DNA of 64,000 nucleotides from Rhizobium sp. Root1203 (GTDB lineage: Bacteria; Pseudomonadota; Alphaproteobacteria; Rhizobiales; Rhizobiaceae): assembly GCF_001424945.1 (NCBI RefSeq), contig NZ_LMCW01000011.1, positions 7,296-71,295 of the forward strand. Reading direction: 5' to 3'. How positions within the stretch are numbered: the stretch's first letter is position 1; each line of letters opens with the position of its first letter. This document shows, in pieces, positions 26,292 to 34,957 of the stretch. A model generated the notes under the pieces. The model ran no database searches, was not told the DNA's origin, and saw only the letters and a list, made by a program, of their open reading frames with translations. A program made the translations under genes and the position numbers.

Positions 26292-27629
26292 TCATTCCTT
26301 CTCGACCGCTCGCCGCGCCCGAACCGCCGCCGCTATGAAGACCCGTGACAGACCGTGATAGAGCGGCTCGCGGGAAAGAATGCGCGAGGTCACGTAACCG
26401 ATCATCGACACCGCCATGATCGGGATCACCGCCTGGTGGTCGCCGGTCATTTCCAGGATGATGACGAAGGCCGTCATCGGAGCCTGCACGACGCCCGCGA
26501 AATATCCCGCCATTCCGAGGATAGCCGCGAGTGCGATGCTGGTGCCGAGAGCCGAGCCGACGGTGCTGCCAAAACCGGCACCTACGGCCAGCGACGGCGC
26601 GAAGATGCCGCCAGGGATCCCTGACAGCATCGACAGGAAGCTGGCAGCGAGCTTTTCGACGAAGAAGAACAAGGGAAGGGCATTGCCTTCTACCGCACTT
26701 CGCGCCTGCTCGTAGCCGGTGCCGAAGGTCGTCCCGCCGGACACGACCCCGATGACAGCGATTGCAAGCCCGCAGACGCCCGCAAGCGCCAGCATGCGCC
26801 TCAGCGGTTGCGGTTGCGCCCAGCGCCGGATCTTCTGGCCGAAATGCAGCGCAAAACCACTGAATGCCGCACCGAGAGCGCCGCCGCCGACACCACATAT
26901 TAAAACCAGTCCCCAGTCGCGAAGTTCGGTGGGAGCAGCTGAGGCCATGCCGAAATAATTGTAACTGCCGGAAAGGCCGAGCGCTGCCAGGCCGGATAGA
27001 ATGACAGCGGTTAGTACCAGCCCATTGGCCCGCGATTCATAGGTTCGGCTCATCTCCTCGATAGCAAAGACGATGCCGGCCAGCGGCGTGTTGAAAGCTG
27101 CCGCGATCCCCGCCGCCGAACCTGCAAGAATCAGCCCGCGTGCTTGCGCCATGCCACTGAGGCGGGCGACGGCGAGCATAATCGACGCGCCAACCTGAAC
27201 CGTCGGCCCCTCACGGCCGATCGAGGCGCCGGAAAACAGTCCGAGCACCGTCAGCACGATCTTGCCGAAGGCGATCTTCAGCGACAGCAGCCGCGTCCGG
27301 TCTTCCTCGTCGCGCAAGTGCCGCGCAGCAATTGCCTGCGGAATGCCGCTGCCTCCCGAATTCGGAAAAAGCGTCGTCGCCAGATAGGCCGACAGGATGA
27401 AGCCCGCGGGCGTCAACACCAGAGGTAGCAGGAACGTCCATTCACCGGGAGAGGTGAGAGACCCAAAGGCCTTCTGCGCCAGATCCGCAAGCTTTGCAAA
27501 ACCAACGCTGATCACTCCGATTGCTAGCGCCCCGCACCAGAAAACCAGCCTCGGCCGCCAGAGGGACAACGAACCCCAGATCACACGGGAACGCCGAAGA
27601 AGCTTGTAATAGTGATAGGGAATGGGCAT
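26292..27629 (-). CDS. CLC-family chloride channel/antiporter
   Basis: A 445-residue CLC protein with about ten hydrophobic helices. All selectivity motifs are present: GGSGIPQAI at about 92 (GSGIP), GREGPTVQVG at about 138 (gating Glu) and GIFAPSLAVG at about 340. The inner proton glutamate is in FAIEEM, which favours Cl-/H+ exchange over a pure channel. No CBS domains. No coupled neighbour; possible roles are acid or halide tolerance. Confidence 0.93.
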   Translation of the reverse strand: MPIPYHYYKLLRRSRVIWGSLSLWRPRLVFWCGALAIGVISVGFAKLADLAQKAFGSLTSPGEWTFLLPLVLTPAGFILSAYLATTLFPNSGGSGIPQAIAARHLRDEEDRTRLLSLKIAFGKIVLTVLGLFSGASIGREGPTVQVGASIMLAVARLSGMAQARGLILAGSAAGIAAAFNTPLAGIVFAIEEMSRTYESRANGLVLTAVILSGLAALGLSGSYNYFGMASAAPTELRDWGLVLICGVGGGALGAAFSGFALHFGQKIRRWAQPQPLRRMLALAGVCGLAIAVIGVVSGGTTFGTGYEQARSAVEGNALPLFFFVEKLAASFLSMLSGIPGGIFAPSLAVGAGFGSTVGSALGTSIALAAILGMAGYFAGVVQAPMTAFVIILEMTGDHQAVIPIMAVSMIGYVTSRILSREPLYHGLSRVFIAAAVRARRAVEKE

Positions 27630-28109
27630 GACGGACTCGAAACATAACGCAGGTCGTAAAGTCTTCTAATGCCAAAAGCGCGTGAAGATCACAATTGAAA
27701 ACAGACCCGATGTGCCTAGAATTGCGAGCATGACAAAGGCCAACGAACAGGACAGCGAACAGAGGCCGGACGTCGCCCTGAACTGCTCAAGTGGTTTCAG
27801 AACGGGGTGACCGACCTCAACCGTCTACGCGATCTCGCCGCGTCCGGGAACTGACGCCTCGAGATTGGCGCACTCAGCTGTTCGAGGCTGGTCGTCTGCG
27901 GGCCGACGCCTCCGGCGGCATGTGGCTGACGGCCCCAGGTGGCTCATTGTTTTTGTAGTCCTGGGAATTGCATGGCTTGGCTACAGCCTCCTTCATAGGC
28001 GTCGAGATGCTGCCTGGCAGTGCGGTTGCGGACGGGGCAGCGGCGTGTTGCGCGAACCCCGTCTTCACCAGCAGCAAATGAAACCGGGGCGAAACCCGGC
28101 TATCGAGAG
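27630..28109. other. intergenic stretch with a possible decayed small gene
   Basis: At 27731-27854 a plus frame starts MTKANEQDSEQRPDVAL and, after one frameshift, could continue ELLKWFQNGVTDLNRLRDLA to a stop at 27854. The join is suggestive of a broken short gene but no family is recognised. The rest shows nothing. Confidence 0.3.
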
Positions 28110-29225
28110 CTATTTCTTGGCAGCTTGTGCGGCGTACATGTAGCTGTCGTAGCTGTATTCGGCGACGCGGAACCATTCGAAGGATTCGTCGCGGAATTTT
28201 TTCCAACCGGGATAGATCTTTGCCCAGGCTGGGTGCTTTTCACCGTATTCTGCATAAAGTTCGAAGGAGGCCTTGTAGGCGGCGTCCATAACGTCACGCG
28301 GCATCGGGCGGAGCTTGACGCCCTTGCCGACGAGCGACCGGATCGCTGCCGTGTTCTTGACGTCATAGAGCGCCTGCATATTGATGTTGGCCGATTTGCA
28401 GGCAGCGTCGAGGGCTGCCTTGTAGGCATCTGGCAGGGCTTCGTACTGGGATTTGTTGATGAAGAAATGAATGGTCAAGCCGCCTTCCCAATAGGCCGGG
28501 TAATAGTAGTTCGGGGCGATCTGGTAGAAGCCGAGCTTCTCGTCGTCGTACGGACCGATCCATTCGGCGGCGTCGATCGTCCCGCGCTCAAGCGCCGGAT
28601 AGATATCGCCGCCAGGCAACTGCTGGGGAACGACGCCGAGCCGCGACATGACTTCGCCAGCGACGCCCGCAATGCGCATCTTAACGCCCTTCAAATCGCC
28701 GACATTCTTGATTTCCTTGCGGAACCAGCCGCCCATCTGGGCGCCCGTCGCGCCTCCCGGAATGCCGACCACGCCGTAATCGGCGAGAAATTCGTTATAG
28801 GCTTCATTGCCTCCACCATGATAGAGCCAGGCATTCTGCTGGCGACCGTTGAGGCCGAAGGGAATGGTCGAGCCGATTGCGAACGTCGGATCCTTGCCGG
28901 TGAAATAATAGCCGCAGGTGTGGGCGATTTCGACCGTGTTGGCCTTGACCGCATCGATCGCCTGCGGACCGGGAACCAGTTCGCCGGCTTGGAAGACCTG
29001 GATCTGAAATTTGCCTTCGGTGATTTTCGACAATGCGTCGGCCATGACGACGGCGCCACCATAGATGGTGTCGAGATTGTTCGGGAAGCCCGATGTCAGG
29101 CGCCATTTGATCGTCGGCAATTCCTGCGCGACGGCAGGCGCCGCTAGTGCAGCACCTACCACCGTGGCTGCGCCGCCGATAGCACCTTTGGTCAGAAATC
29201 TTCGTCGATTTATCGTGTTAGCCAT
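28110..29225 (-). CDS. TRAP transporter substrate-binding protein (DctP family)
   Basis: A 371-residue periplasmic protein with a twin-arginine signal (INRRRFLTKGAIGGAATVVG). The DctP fold shows WRLTSGFPNNLDTIYGGA, MRIAGVAGEVMSRLGVVPQQ and GTIDAAEWIGPYDDEKLGFY. The last is characteristic of the TakP-like subgroup for alpha-keto or aromatic acids, where a conserved Arg and Trp bind the carboxylate. It delivers substrate to the DctQM pair upstream in the operon. Preceded by GAGGAC before the ATG. Confidence 0.92.
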   Translation of the reverse strand: MANTINRRRFLTKGAIGGAATVVGAALAAPAVAQELPTIKWRLTSGFPNNLDTIYGGAVVMADALSKITEGKFQIQVFQAGELVPGPQAIDAVKANTVEIAHTCGYYFTGKDPTFAIGSTIPFGLNGRQQNAWLYHGGGNEAYNEFLADYGVVGIPGGATGAQMGGWFRKEIKNVGDLKGVKMRIAGVAGEVMSRLGVVPQQLPGGDIYPALERGTIDAAEWIGPYDDEKLGFYQIAPNYYYPAYWEGGLTIHFFINKSQYEALPDAYKAALDAACKSANINMQALYDVKNTAAIRSLVGKGVKLRPMPRDVMDAAYKASFELYAEYGEKHPAWAKIYPGWKKFRDESFEWFRVAEYSYDSYMYAAQAAKK

Positions 29226-29273
29226 TTAGTCCTCCTCAGGTTGATCGATCGGCTCAGGCGGTCGCCTGGGCGT

Positions 29274-30854
29274 TTATTTGGCAGGTTCTGTAGGCGGCGC
29301 GTCGAAGCTCGGCGTCGGTGATCCGAAATCTGGCGCGGACGTGTCGAACGACGGTGCGGCGGGTTCCCCGGTCGATGGCTCTGGCGCGCCGAAAGGCTGG
29401 GCTGGCATGCCGAACGGGCTTTCGTTGCCTTCGCCCGGCATCGGCACATTGAGTTGGATCGTCGAGGGATCGACGCTCACCTGTCCCGACTTGTAGTGGG
29501 TGACGAGGCCGGGGAAGGCAATGACGATGATGACCATGACCAACTGGATCGCCAGGAAGGGTAGTGAACCCATATAGATCTGGCCCGAGGTTACGGGCTG
29601 TATTGTCGAGCCGGTGATCCGATCCTTGTATGCGCGTGTCGGAGCGACGGATCTGAGATAGAAAAGCGAGAAACCGAAAGGCGGATGCATGAACGAGGTC
29701 TGCATGTTGATCGCCAGCATCACGCCGAACCAGATCAGGTCGATGCCGAGCGCGTCGGCGACAGGCGCCAGCAGCGGGATGATGATGAAGGCAAGCTCGA
29801 AGTAGTCGAGAAAGAAGGCGAGAAAGAATACCAGCAGGTTGGCGACGATCAGGAAGCCGACCTCACCGCCGGGGATCGACGTCATCAGATGCTCTACCCA
29901 GACATGGCCGTTGACGCCATAGAAAGTCAGTGAAAAGACGCGGGCTCCGAGCAGGATGAAAATGACGAAGGACGACAGCTTGGCTGTCGCGTAGAGCGCC
30001 GATTTCATCATCGTGAGGTCGAGGCGACGGTTGAATGCCGCAAGCAGCAGCGCTCCGACCGCGCCCATAGCCCCCCCTTCTGTTGGTGTCGCCAGGCCGA
30101 TGAAGATCGTTCCGAGAACGAGGAAGATCAGTACGAGCGGTGGGACCAGCGAGGTGATCACCCTGGCGAGGAGCTTCCATCCTCGCAAAGTCCGCGCTTC
30201 CGGTGGCAGTGCCGGAACGCCCAGCGGGCGAAGAAAGGACATGACGATGATGTACCCTGCATAGGCTGCGACAAGCAGGAGGCCGGGAATAAGCGCGCCT
30301 CTGTACATATCGCCGACCGATCTGCCGAGTTGGTCGGCGAGAATGATCAGCACCAGGCTCGGCGGGATAATCTGCGCCAGCGTTCCGGAGGCTGCGATCG
30401 TGCCGGCTGCGACGCGCCGGTCATAACCGTAGCGCAGCATGATCGGCAGCGAGATGAGACCCATGGAGATGACGGAGGCCGCAACCACGCCTGTCGTCGC
30501 CGCCAATATTGCGCCGACGAAGATCACGGCGAAGGCGAGGCCGCCGCGGATCGGGCCGAAAAGCTGGCCGATTGTGTCGAGCAGATCTTCGGCCATCCCG
30601 CTTCGCTCGAGGATCAGGCCCATGAAGGTAAAGAAGGGAATGGCGAGCAATGTCTCGTTCGACATTTGGCCGAAGATGCGATCCGGGATTGCGCCGAAGA
30701 GGTTGATCGGCAAGAGGCTCATCTCGATGCCGATGAAGCCGAACACAAAGCCGACAAAGGCGAGTGCAAAGGCGACGGGATAACCGAGCAGCAGCACGAT
30801 GATCAGCGACAGGAACATGATCGGCGCGAGGTTTTCCGCGAAGAAGGCAAACAT
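29274..30854 (-). CDS. TRAP transporter large permease (DctM family)
   Basis: 526 residues, 12 or so helices, Na+-coupled symport subunit. It opens FAENLAPIMFLSLIIVLLLG, and the middle has SNETLLAIPFFTFMGLILERSG. The C-terminus is unusual: after the last helix a 90-residue Pro/Ser/Ala/Phe-rich tail (repeated FGxP/FDxP units) extends beyond the normal end of DctM. Its role is unknown; it may be cytoplasmic and disordered. It lies 15 bp after the DctQ gene. Confidence 0.92.
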   Translation of the reverse strand: MFAFFAENLAPIMFLSLIIVLLLGYPVAFALAFVGFVFGFIGIEMSLLPINLFGAIPDRIFGQMSNETLLAIPFFTFMGLILERSGMAEDLLDTIGQLFGPIRGGLAFAVIFVGAILAATTGVVAASVISMGLISLPIMLRYGYDRRVAAGTIAASGTLAQIIPPSLVLIILADQLGRSVGDMYRGALIPGLLLVAAYAGYIIVMSFLRPLGVPALPPEARTLRGWKLLARVITSLVPPLVLIFLVLGTIFIGLATPTEGGAMGAVGALLLAAFNRRLDLTMMKSALYATAKLSSFVIFILLGARVFSLTFYGVNGHVWVEHLMTSIPGGEVGFLIVANLLVFFLAFFLDYFELAFIIIPLLAPVADALGIDLIWFGVMLAINMQTSFMHPPFGFSLFYLRSVAPTRAYKDRITGSTIQPVTSGQIYMGSLPFLAIQLVMVIIVIAFPGLVTHYKSGQVSVDPSTIQLNVPMPGEGNESPFGMPAQPFGAPEPSTGEPAAPSFDTSAPDFGSPTPSFDAPPTEPAK

Positions 30855-30869
30855 AAGGGTGTTCCTGGA

Positions 30870-31418
30870 TTAGAGCGCTTGTGCTTCTGCGTCGGCTAAG
30901 GCGACGGCATCCGGCATTGTCCCGCTGAGGATGGCGATGCGTTTGATAAGTTCGGACACGCCCTGCAGGGCAAGCAGTCCAAATCCTGCCGGGATTAGCG
31001 CCCAGACCGGCCAGAGGATCAGCCCGCCGGTGTTATTGGATACCTCGCCGCTCTGGAACTTGGCGATCACGACCGGCCAGGACAGGTAGATCGTCACCAG
31101 GCAGAATGGCAGCAAGAAGAAAATCGTGCCGAAAACCTCGATCCAGAGCTGCGCCCGGCGCGGTAGTTGGCCGTAGACGAGGTCGACCTTGACGTGTTCG
31201 TTGCTGAGCAATGTCCAGGCGGCGGCTATGAGGAAAGCCGCCGAGAACAGGTACCATTGCGCCTCGAGCCAAGCGTTCGAGCTGAGATTGAAGAGCTTGC
31301 GGGTCGTCGCATTGATGGCGCTGATCAGCACGGCGGCGAGCAACAGCCAAGAGACCGCCTTGCCTAAAAAGGTGTTTAACGCGTCGATCGCACGCGAAAG
31401 CGTCAGTAAGCCAGACAT
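30870..31418 (-). CDS. TRAP transporter small permease (DctQ family)
   Basis: 182 residues with four transmembrane helices: AVSWLLLAAVLISAINATTR, WLEAQWYLFSAAFLIAAAWT, EVFGTIFFLLPFCLVTIYLS and ILWPVWALIPAGFGLLALQG. The EHVKVDLVYG loop is typical of DctQ. Start 31418 follows CGGGAGGATGTTCC; a longer frame upstream lacks similarity. First of three TRAP genes, 104 bp downstream of the response regulator, which probably controls the promoter in that gap. Confidence 0.9.
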   Translation of the reverse strand: MSGLLTLSRAIDALNTFLGKAVSWLLLAAVLISAINATTRKLFNLSSNAWLEAQWYLFSAAFLIAAAWTLLSNEHVKVDLVYGQLPRRAQLWIEVFGTIFFLLPFCLVTIYLSWPVVIAKFQSGEVSNNTGGLILWPVWALIPAGFGLLALQGVSELIKRIAILSGTMPDAVALADAEAQAL

Positions 31419-31522
31419 TGGAACATCCTCCCGGCGGCAGCAGCCTGAGGCGCGCCGTCCTCCAAGTGCTAGCCGCGTGCGGGGATGCGGACAAGGCACA
31501 GTCGCGAGCAAAAACCGGGAGC

Positions 31523-32191
31523 CTACCCAGTAGTGGGTATGTCGGCTTCCGGGGAGGCAAGGCCATTGTCGATCGCGAAACGGACGAGGCCAGCCGTCGT
31601 CGCGATGCCAAGCTTTTTCTTGATCTTCTTGCGGTGTGTTTCGGCCGTGGCTTCGGAAATGCGAAGCGATTGGGCGATGTCGCGGTTGCTCCGGCCGGCC
31701 GCAAGCAGCGCCAGGATTTCGCGCTCACGCGCCGTAATCGGCAACGGGTCTTGATCTCCTCTCTGCCTTCGTTGCATCAGCACATCCGAAACCCCGGTGG
31801 AAAAATAGCTGCCGCCAGCAGCAACGGTTTCGATTGCTTCCACAATTTCCTCGTTGGGAACGTCCTTAAGTATGTACCCGGATGCACCTCTGACGACCGA
31901 AGCCGAAATGTATTCGCGGCTGTCATGCATGGACAGCATCAAAATCTTCGTTGATGGGGCAACGTTTTTGAACAGCTCGATCGCATCGATCCCGCTGATC
32001 TGCGGCATATTGATGTCGAGTAGAACAATGTCGGGCATTTGCGCGGCCGAAATCTCTAAACCTCGTGGGACCGCCGCCGCTGTGCCGACGACCCTGATGT
32101 GATCGTAGGTTTCAAGAATCGCGCGCAAGCCTTCGAGCACAAGCGGGTGGTTGTCGACAAGGACGATGGAGATCGGGGTGTGGCTGTTCAT
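31523..32191 (-). CDS. NarL/FixJ-family response regulator
   Basis: 222 residues. The receiver has VDNHPLV (acid pocket partly Asn), phospho-acceptor Asp in IVLLDINMP at about 58 and the switch Lys in GYILKDV. A LuxR-type helix-turn-helix (ITAREREILALLAAGRSNRD) follows. Its ATG overlaps the kinase stop by four bases, so the pair is co-translated. It probably activates the TRAP genes downstream. Confidence 0.92.
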   Translation of the reverse strand: MNSHTPISIVLVDNHPLVLEGLRAILETYDHIRVVGTAAAVPRGLEISAAQMPDIVLLDINMPQISGIDAIELFKNVAPSTKILMLSMHDSREYISASVVRGASGYILKDVPNEEIVEAIETVAAGGSYFSTGVSDVLMQRRQRGDQDPLPITAREREILALLAAGRSNRDIAQSLRISEATAETHRKKIKKKLGIATTAGLVRFAIDNGLASPEADIPTTG

Positions 32192-33636
32192 GCCGCTTCT
32201 GACGTGCGCCTCGTTGCATTGGCCGATTTCGGGAACATGGCGGTCAGCCCCGTGCCGTTCTCATCAGTCCGGATGATCAATATGCCCCGGAAATGTGCCA
32301 TCCGCTCCTGCATGTTCCGGAGTCCAAGTCCCCCGGTACGATTGGCGTTAGCACTTCCGGCATGTTTGATGAAGCCCTTCCCGTTGTCGGCGATCGACAT
32401 TCTGACGCGACCCTTGGTGCTCCAAATCGTGATTGTGACGCGTGATGCACCGGCATGCCGCTCAACGTTCGACAGGGCTTCCTGGGCAATCCGGTAAAGC
32501 GCTGTGCTGGCTTCGGGCTTCAGCGTTTCCGAGCCTGTGGAATCGACCGAGACCGAGATTCCCGTTCGCTCTTCGAAGTGGTTCGCAAGCGAGGTCAAAG
32601 CCGCTGTGAGCCCGAGATCGTCGAGCACCCGCGGCCGAAGCTCGCGTGACAGGTCCCTGACTTCCTTGATGGCGCCATTCAGCGCTTCGATGCCCCGGTC
32701 GATTGCGGCACCGGCATCGGCCGCGCTATCTCTGACCTTCCGGGAAGCCAGGTCGAAGGCATAGCGAACACCGACCAAGTTCTGCGAAACGCCATCATGA
32801 AGTTCCCGAGCCAGCCTTGCTCGTTCCTCCTCCTGGGTATCGATGATCCGCTGCGTCAACAATTTCAGTTTGCCGTCGGCCAGACGTCGTTCGTGAAGTG
32901 TGATCCACATGCAGGTGGCGAAAACGACAAGAATGGAAGGCACTGCAATCAGCGTAACGACGACAAACGTGCGTCGGATGCTTTGCTTCAAGTCGGCCTT
33001 GGCAGTCTCGGTCTGTGCGAAGACGTCATCGAGATATACTCCCGTACCAATCATCCAGTGCCATTTGTCGAGGCCGGCCGCAAACGAAAGTTTGTCTGCA
33101 ATGGCGCCAGAAGACGGCTTTTCCCATTTGTATTGATGCAATCCGCCGCCTTCTTTGGCCTTTGCAATCAGGTTGGCTATCACCTGATCACCGTCCGGGT
33201 CGACGAGGTCCAGCCAGTTGTGCCCTGGCCGAAAGGTTTGGCGCGGATGCACGACGCTGTTGCCATCGTAGTCGTAGACGAAGAAATACCCATCCTGGCC
33301 ATAATCCAGCGTAGTTAGTATCTGCCTTACGTGTTCCTTGGCGCGCTCATCGTCGGAGCCGGCGTTGTCATAGACATCCTTGATCGCAGAAAGAGCGAGA
33401 TTGGTCAGATTGAGAAGCTCCGTCTCTTTCGCTTTCAGCAGGTTGCGCTCAAACGTATCAATGCTGCTCTGGGCGAGGGTAGTCGATTGCCAGGTTGTGA
33501 ACGCCGTAATCAAAGTGATTGCGAGGATCAAAGGCAGAATGGCCAGCGCGACGATCTGATGACGGAGTTGCAAACTTGTTTCCTCCAGTAGGTGGGATAC
33601 CTTACTTTTGCTCCCGCTCGGTCTCAAGTCCATCAA
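32188..33636 (-). CDS. sensor histidine kinase with extracytoplasmic Cache domain
   Basis: 482 residues. TM1 at about 30-50, then a periplasmic sCache_2 domain (DYGQDGYFFVYDYDGNSVVH, GHNWLDLVDPDGD, GLDKWHWMIGTGVYLDDVF), TM2 at about 225-248, a HisKA_3 dimerisation box with phospho-His in ARLARELHDGVSQNLVGVRY and an HATPase domain (ADNGKGF, GGLGLRNMQERM). sCache domains bind small carboxylates, matching a TRAP transporter downstream. The first residues before TM1 are cytoplasmic and basic. Confidence 0.92.
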   Translation of the reverse strand: MMDLRPSGSKSKVSHLLEETSLQLRHQIVALAILPLILAITLITAFTTWQSTTLAQSSIDTFERNLLKAKETELLNLTNLALSAIKDVYDNAGSDDERAKEHVRQILTTLDYGQDGYFFVYDYDGNSVVHPRQTFRPGHNWLDLVDPDGDQVIANLIAKAKEGGGLHQYKWEKPSSGAIADKLSFAAGLDKWHWMIGTGVYLDDVFAQTETAKADLKQSIRRTFVVVTLIAVPSILVVFATCMWITLHERRLADGKLKLLTQRIIDTQEEERARLARELHDGVSQNLVGVRYAFDLASRKVRDSAADAGAAIDRGIEALNGAIKEVRDLSRELRPRVLDDLGLTAALTSLANHFEERTGISVSVDSTGSETLKPEASTALYRIAQEALSNVERHAGASRVTITIWSTKGRVRMSIADNGKGFIKHAGSANANRTGGLGLRNMQERMAHFRGILIIRTDENGTGLTAMFPKSANATRRTSEAA

Positions 33637-33923
33637 TTCTGGGAAATTGATAGCCCGGGCAGTTGTGAGCGGCGAGACCCACGCGCAGCGGTGTGGGCCC
33701 TTCTCAGCTTGGATTTATGTGGTCTCGTCATCATGACGACGAGCGTTGGCACTTTTTCGCTGCGGCCGGAATTCAAGAATCTTAATTTGCCCCTGGTGCT
33801 CCTAAAACAGGCGAGAGAGTAAGCGGGGACAGAAGCTAGCACTCGGGGAAGGATTAAGCTCATAAGGGATTGACTCGAGGCGGCCCGTTGCAAAAGCCGT
33901 ATGGACAAGATGCACGGTGCGTC

Positions 33924-34826
33924 CTACTCCAACGCGGCGCGAAGCGATCGGATCATCTCCTCGGCAAACATCGTAGCGGCCAAGCCGTGGTTTCGCCTTT
34001 CGCGCTTGACGAGCGAAAGCACGTTCTTGCCGAAGGTCCGCTCGCGGATCGGCACATAGGTGAGGGCGCCGTTGCGCTGTTCTTCGGCGACATCGAACCT
34101 GCTCAGGAAGGCGATGCCGTCGCCCGCCGATGCCAGGTATTTCATCGCCTCGATCGAATTGGCGAGGAAAGCGGGCTCGACCGTTAAGCCCGCTTCGGCA
34201 AAAGCATCGGCGACGATGCCGTGGATCAGCATCGATTTGTCGGCAAAGATTAGCGGGTAGGGCTGGCAGGCGGTCAGCGGAAGGGAGTCCTGTCCGGCCA
34301 ACGGGTGTTCGGGCGAGACGACTGCGCCAAGGCGCGTGTCCATTTTCCAAAGGGTTTCCAGCTGCGGGACGGCTGGGAGATTGAAGGCGAGGCCGAGATC
34401 AGCCTGTCCGTCCAGAAGGGTCTGGACGATATCGCGCACGAACATCACCCGGATCGTGATCTTGAGGCGCGGGTGGCGGGCCGCAAAATGCGCCGCCGTC
34501 TTCGGCACGATGCCGCCGGCAAGGCCGCCCATGGTGGCGATGATGATCTCGCCGCTCTGGAGCGTCTTCATGTCTCGAATATCGGCCTCGACCTGGCTGA
34601 ATTCCTTGATGGTCCGACGCACATGCGCCACGAGTATTTCACCGGCCGGTGTCAGCCTCAGTCCGCGCGGGAGGCGCTCGAACAACGGTTCGCCGATCGC
34701 CTCTTCCAGCTGCAGAATATGCTTGTTGATCGCCGATGGCGCCACATTCAGGCGCTCGCCAGCTGCCCGGATCGAGCCCGAGCGCGCGACCTCGTCGATA
34801 TAGCGCAATACCCGCGAATGCAGCAT
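33924..34826 (-). CDS. LysR-family transcriptional regulator
   Basis: 300 residues. The winged helix-turn-helix is at residues 5-65 (LRYIDEVARSGSIRAAGERL, NVAPSAINKHILQLEEAIGE), with a LysR substrate domain beyond 90. It is divergent from the adenine-deaminase-like gene with about 130 bp between, where LysR boxes should lie. It is a clear paralogue of the LysR gene at 39006 (shared LRYIDEVAR-GSIR-A and FERLPRGL-LT-GEIL), so both halves of this locus have related regulators. Confidence 0.92.
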   Translation of the reverse strand: MLHSRVLRYIDEVARSGSIRAAGERLNVAPSAINKHILQLEEAIGEPLFERLPRGLRLTPAGEILVAHVRRTIKEFSQVEADIRDMKTLQSGEIIIATMGGLAGGIVPKTAAHFAARHPRLKITIRVMFVRDIVQTLLDGQADLGLAFNLPAVPQLETLWKMDTRLGAVVSPEHPLAGQDSLPLTACQPYPLIFADKSMLIHGIVADAFAEAGLTVEPAFLANSIEAMKYLASAGDGIAFLSRFDVAEEQRNGALTYVPIRERTFGKNVLSLVKRERRNHGLAATMFAEEMIRSLRAALE

Positions 34827-34957
34827 CGGTGACCTCTACCGTTCTCGAAAAACGTACGACCTGCGCAGAAAATACTGCTTTTCGGAACCGGTTCAATCCT
34901 TTCTTATCCTTCGCAGAACACGGGGGAGCTTGGCTCGATAGAGACCATGATTGCCCG

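Noticed and set aside
28020..29147. A 375-codon plus frame opposite the TRAP binding protein
   Set aside because: The minus strand has a Tat signal and DctP motifs; the plus frame has no ribosome site.
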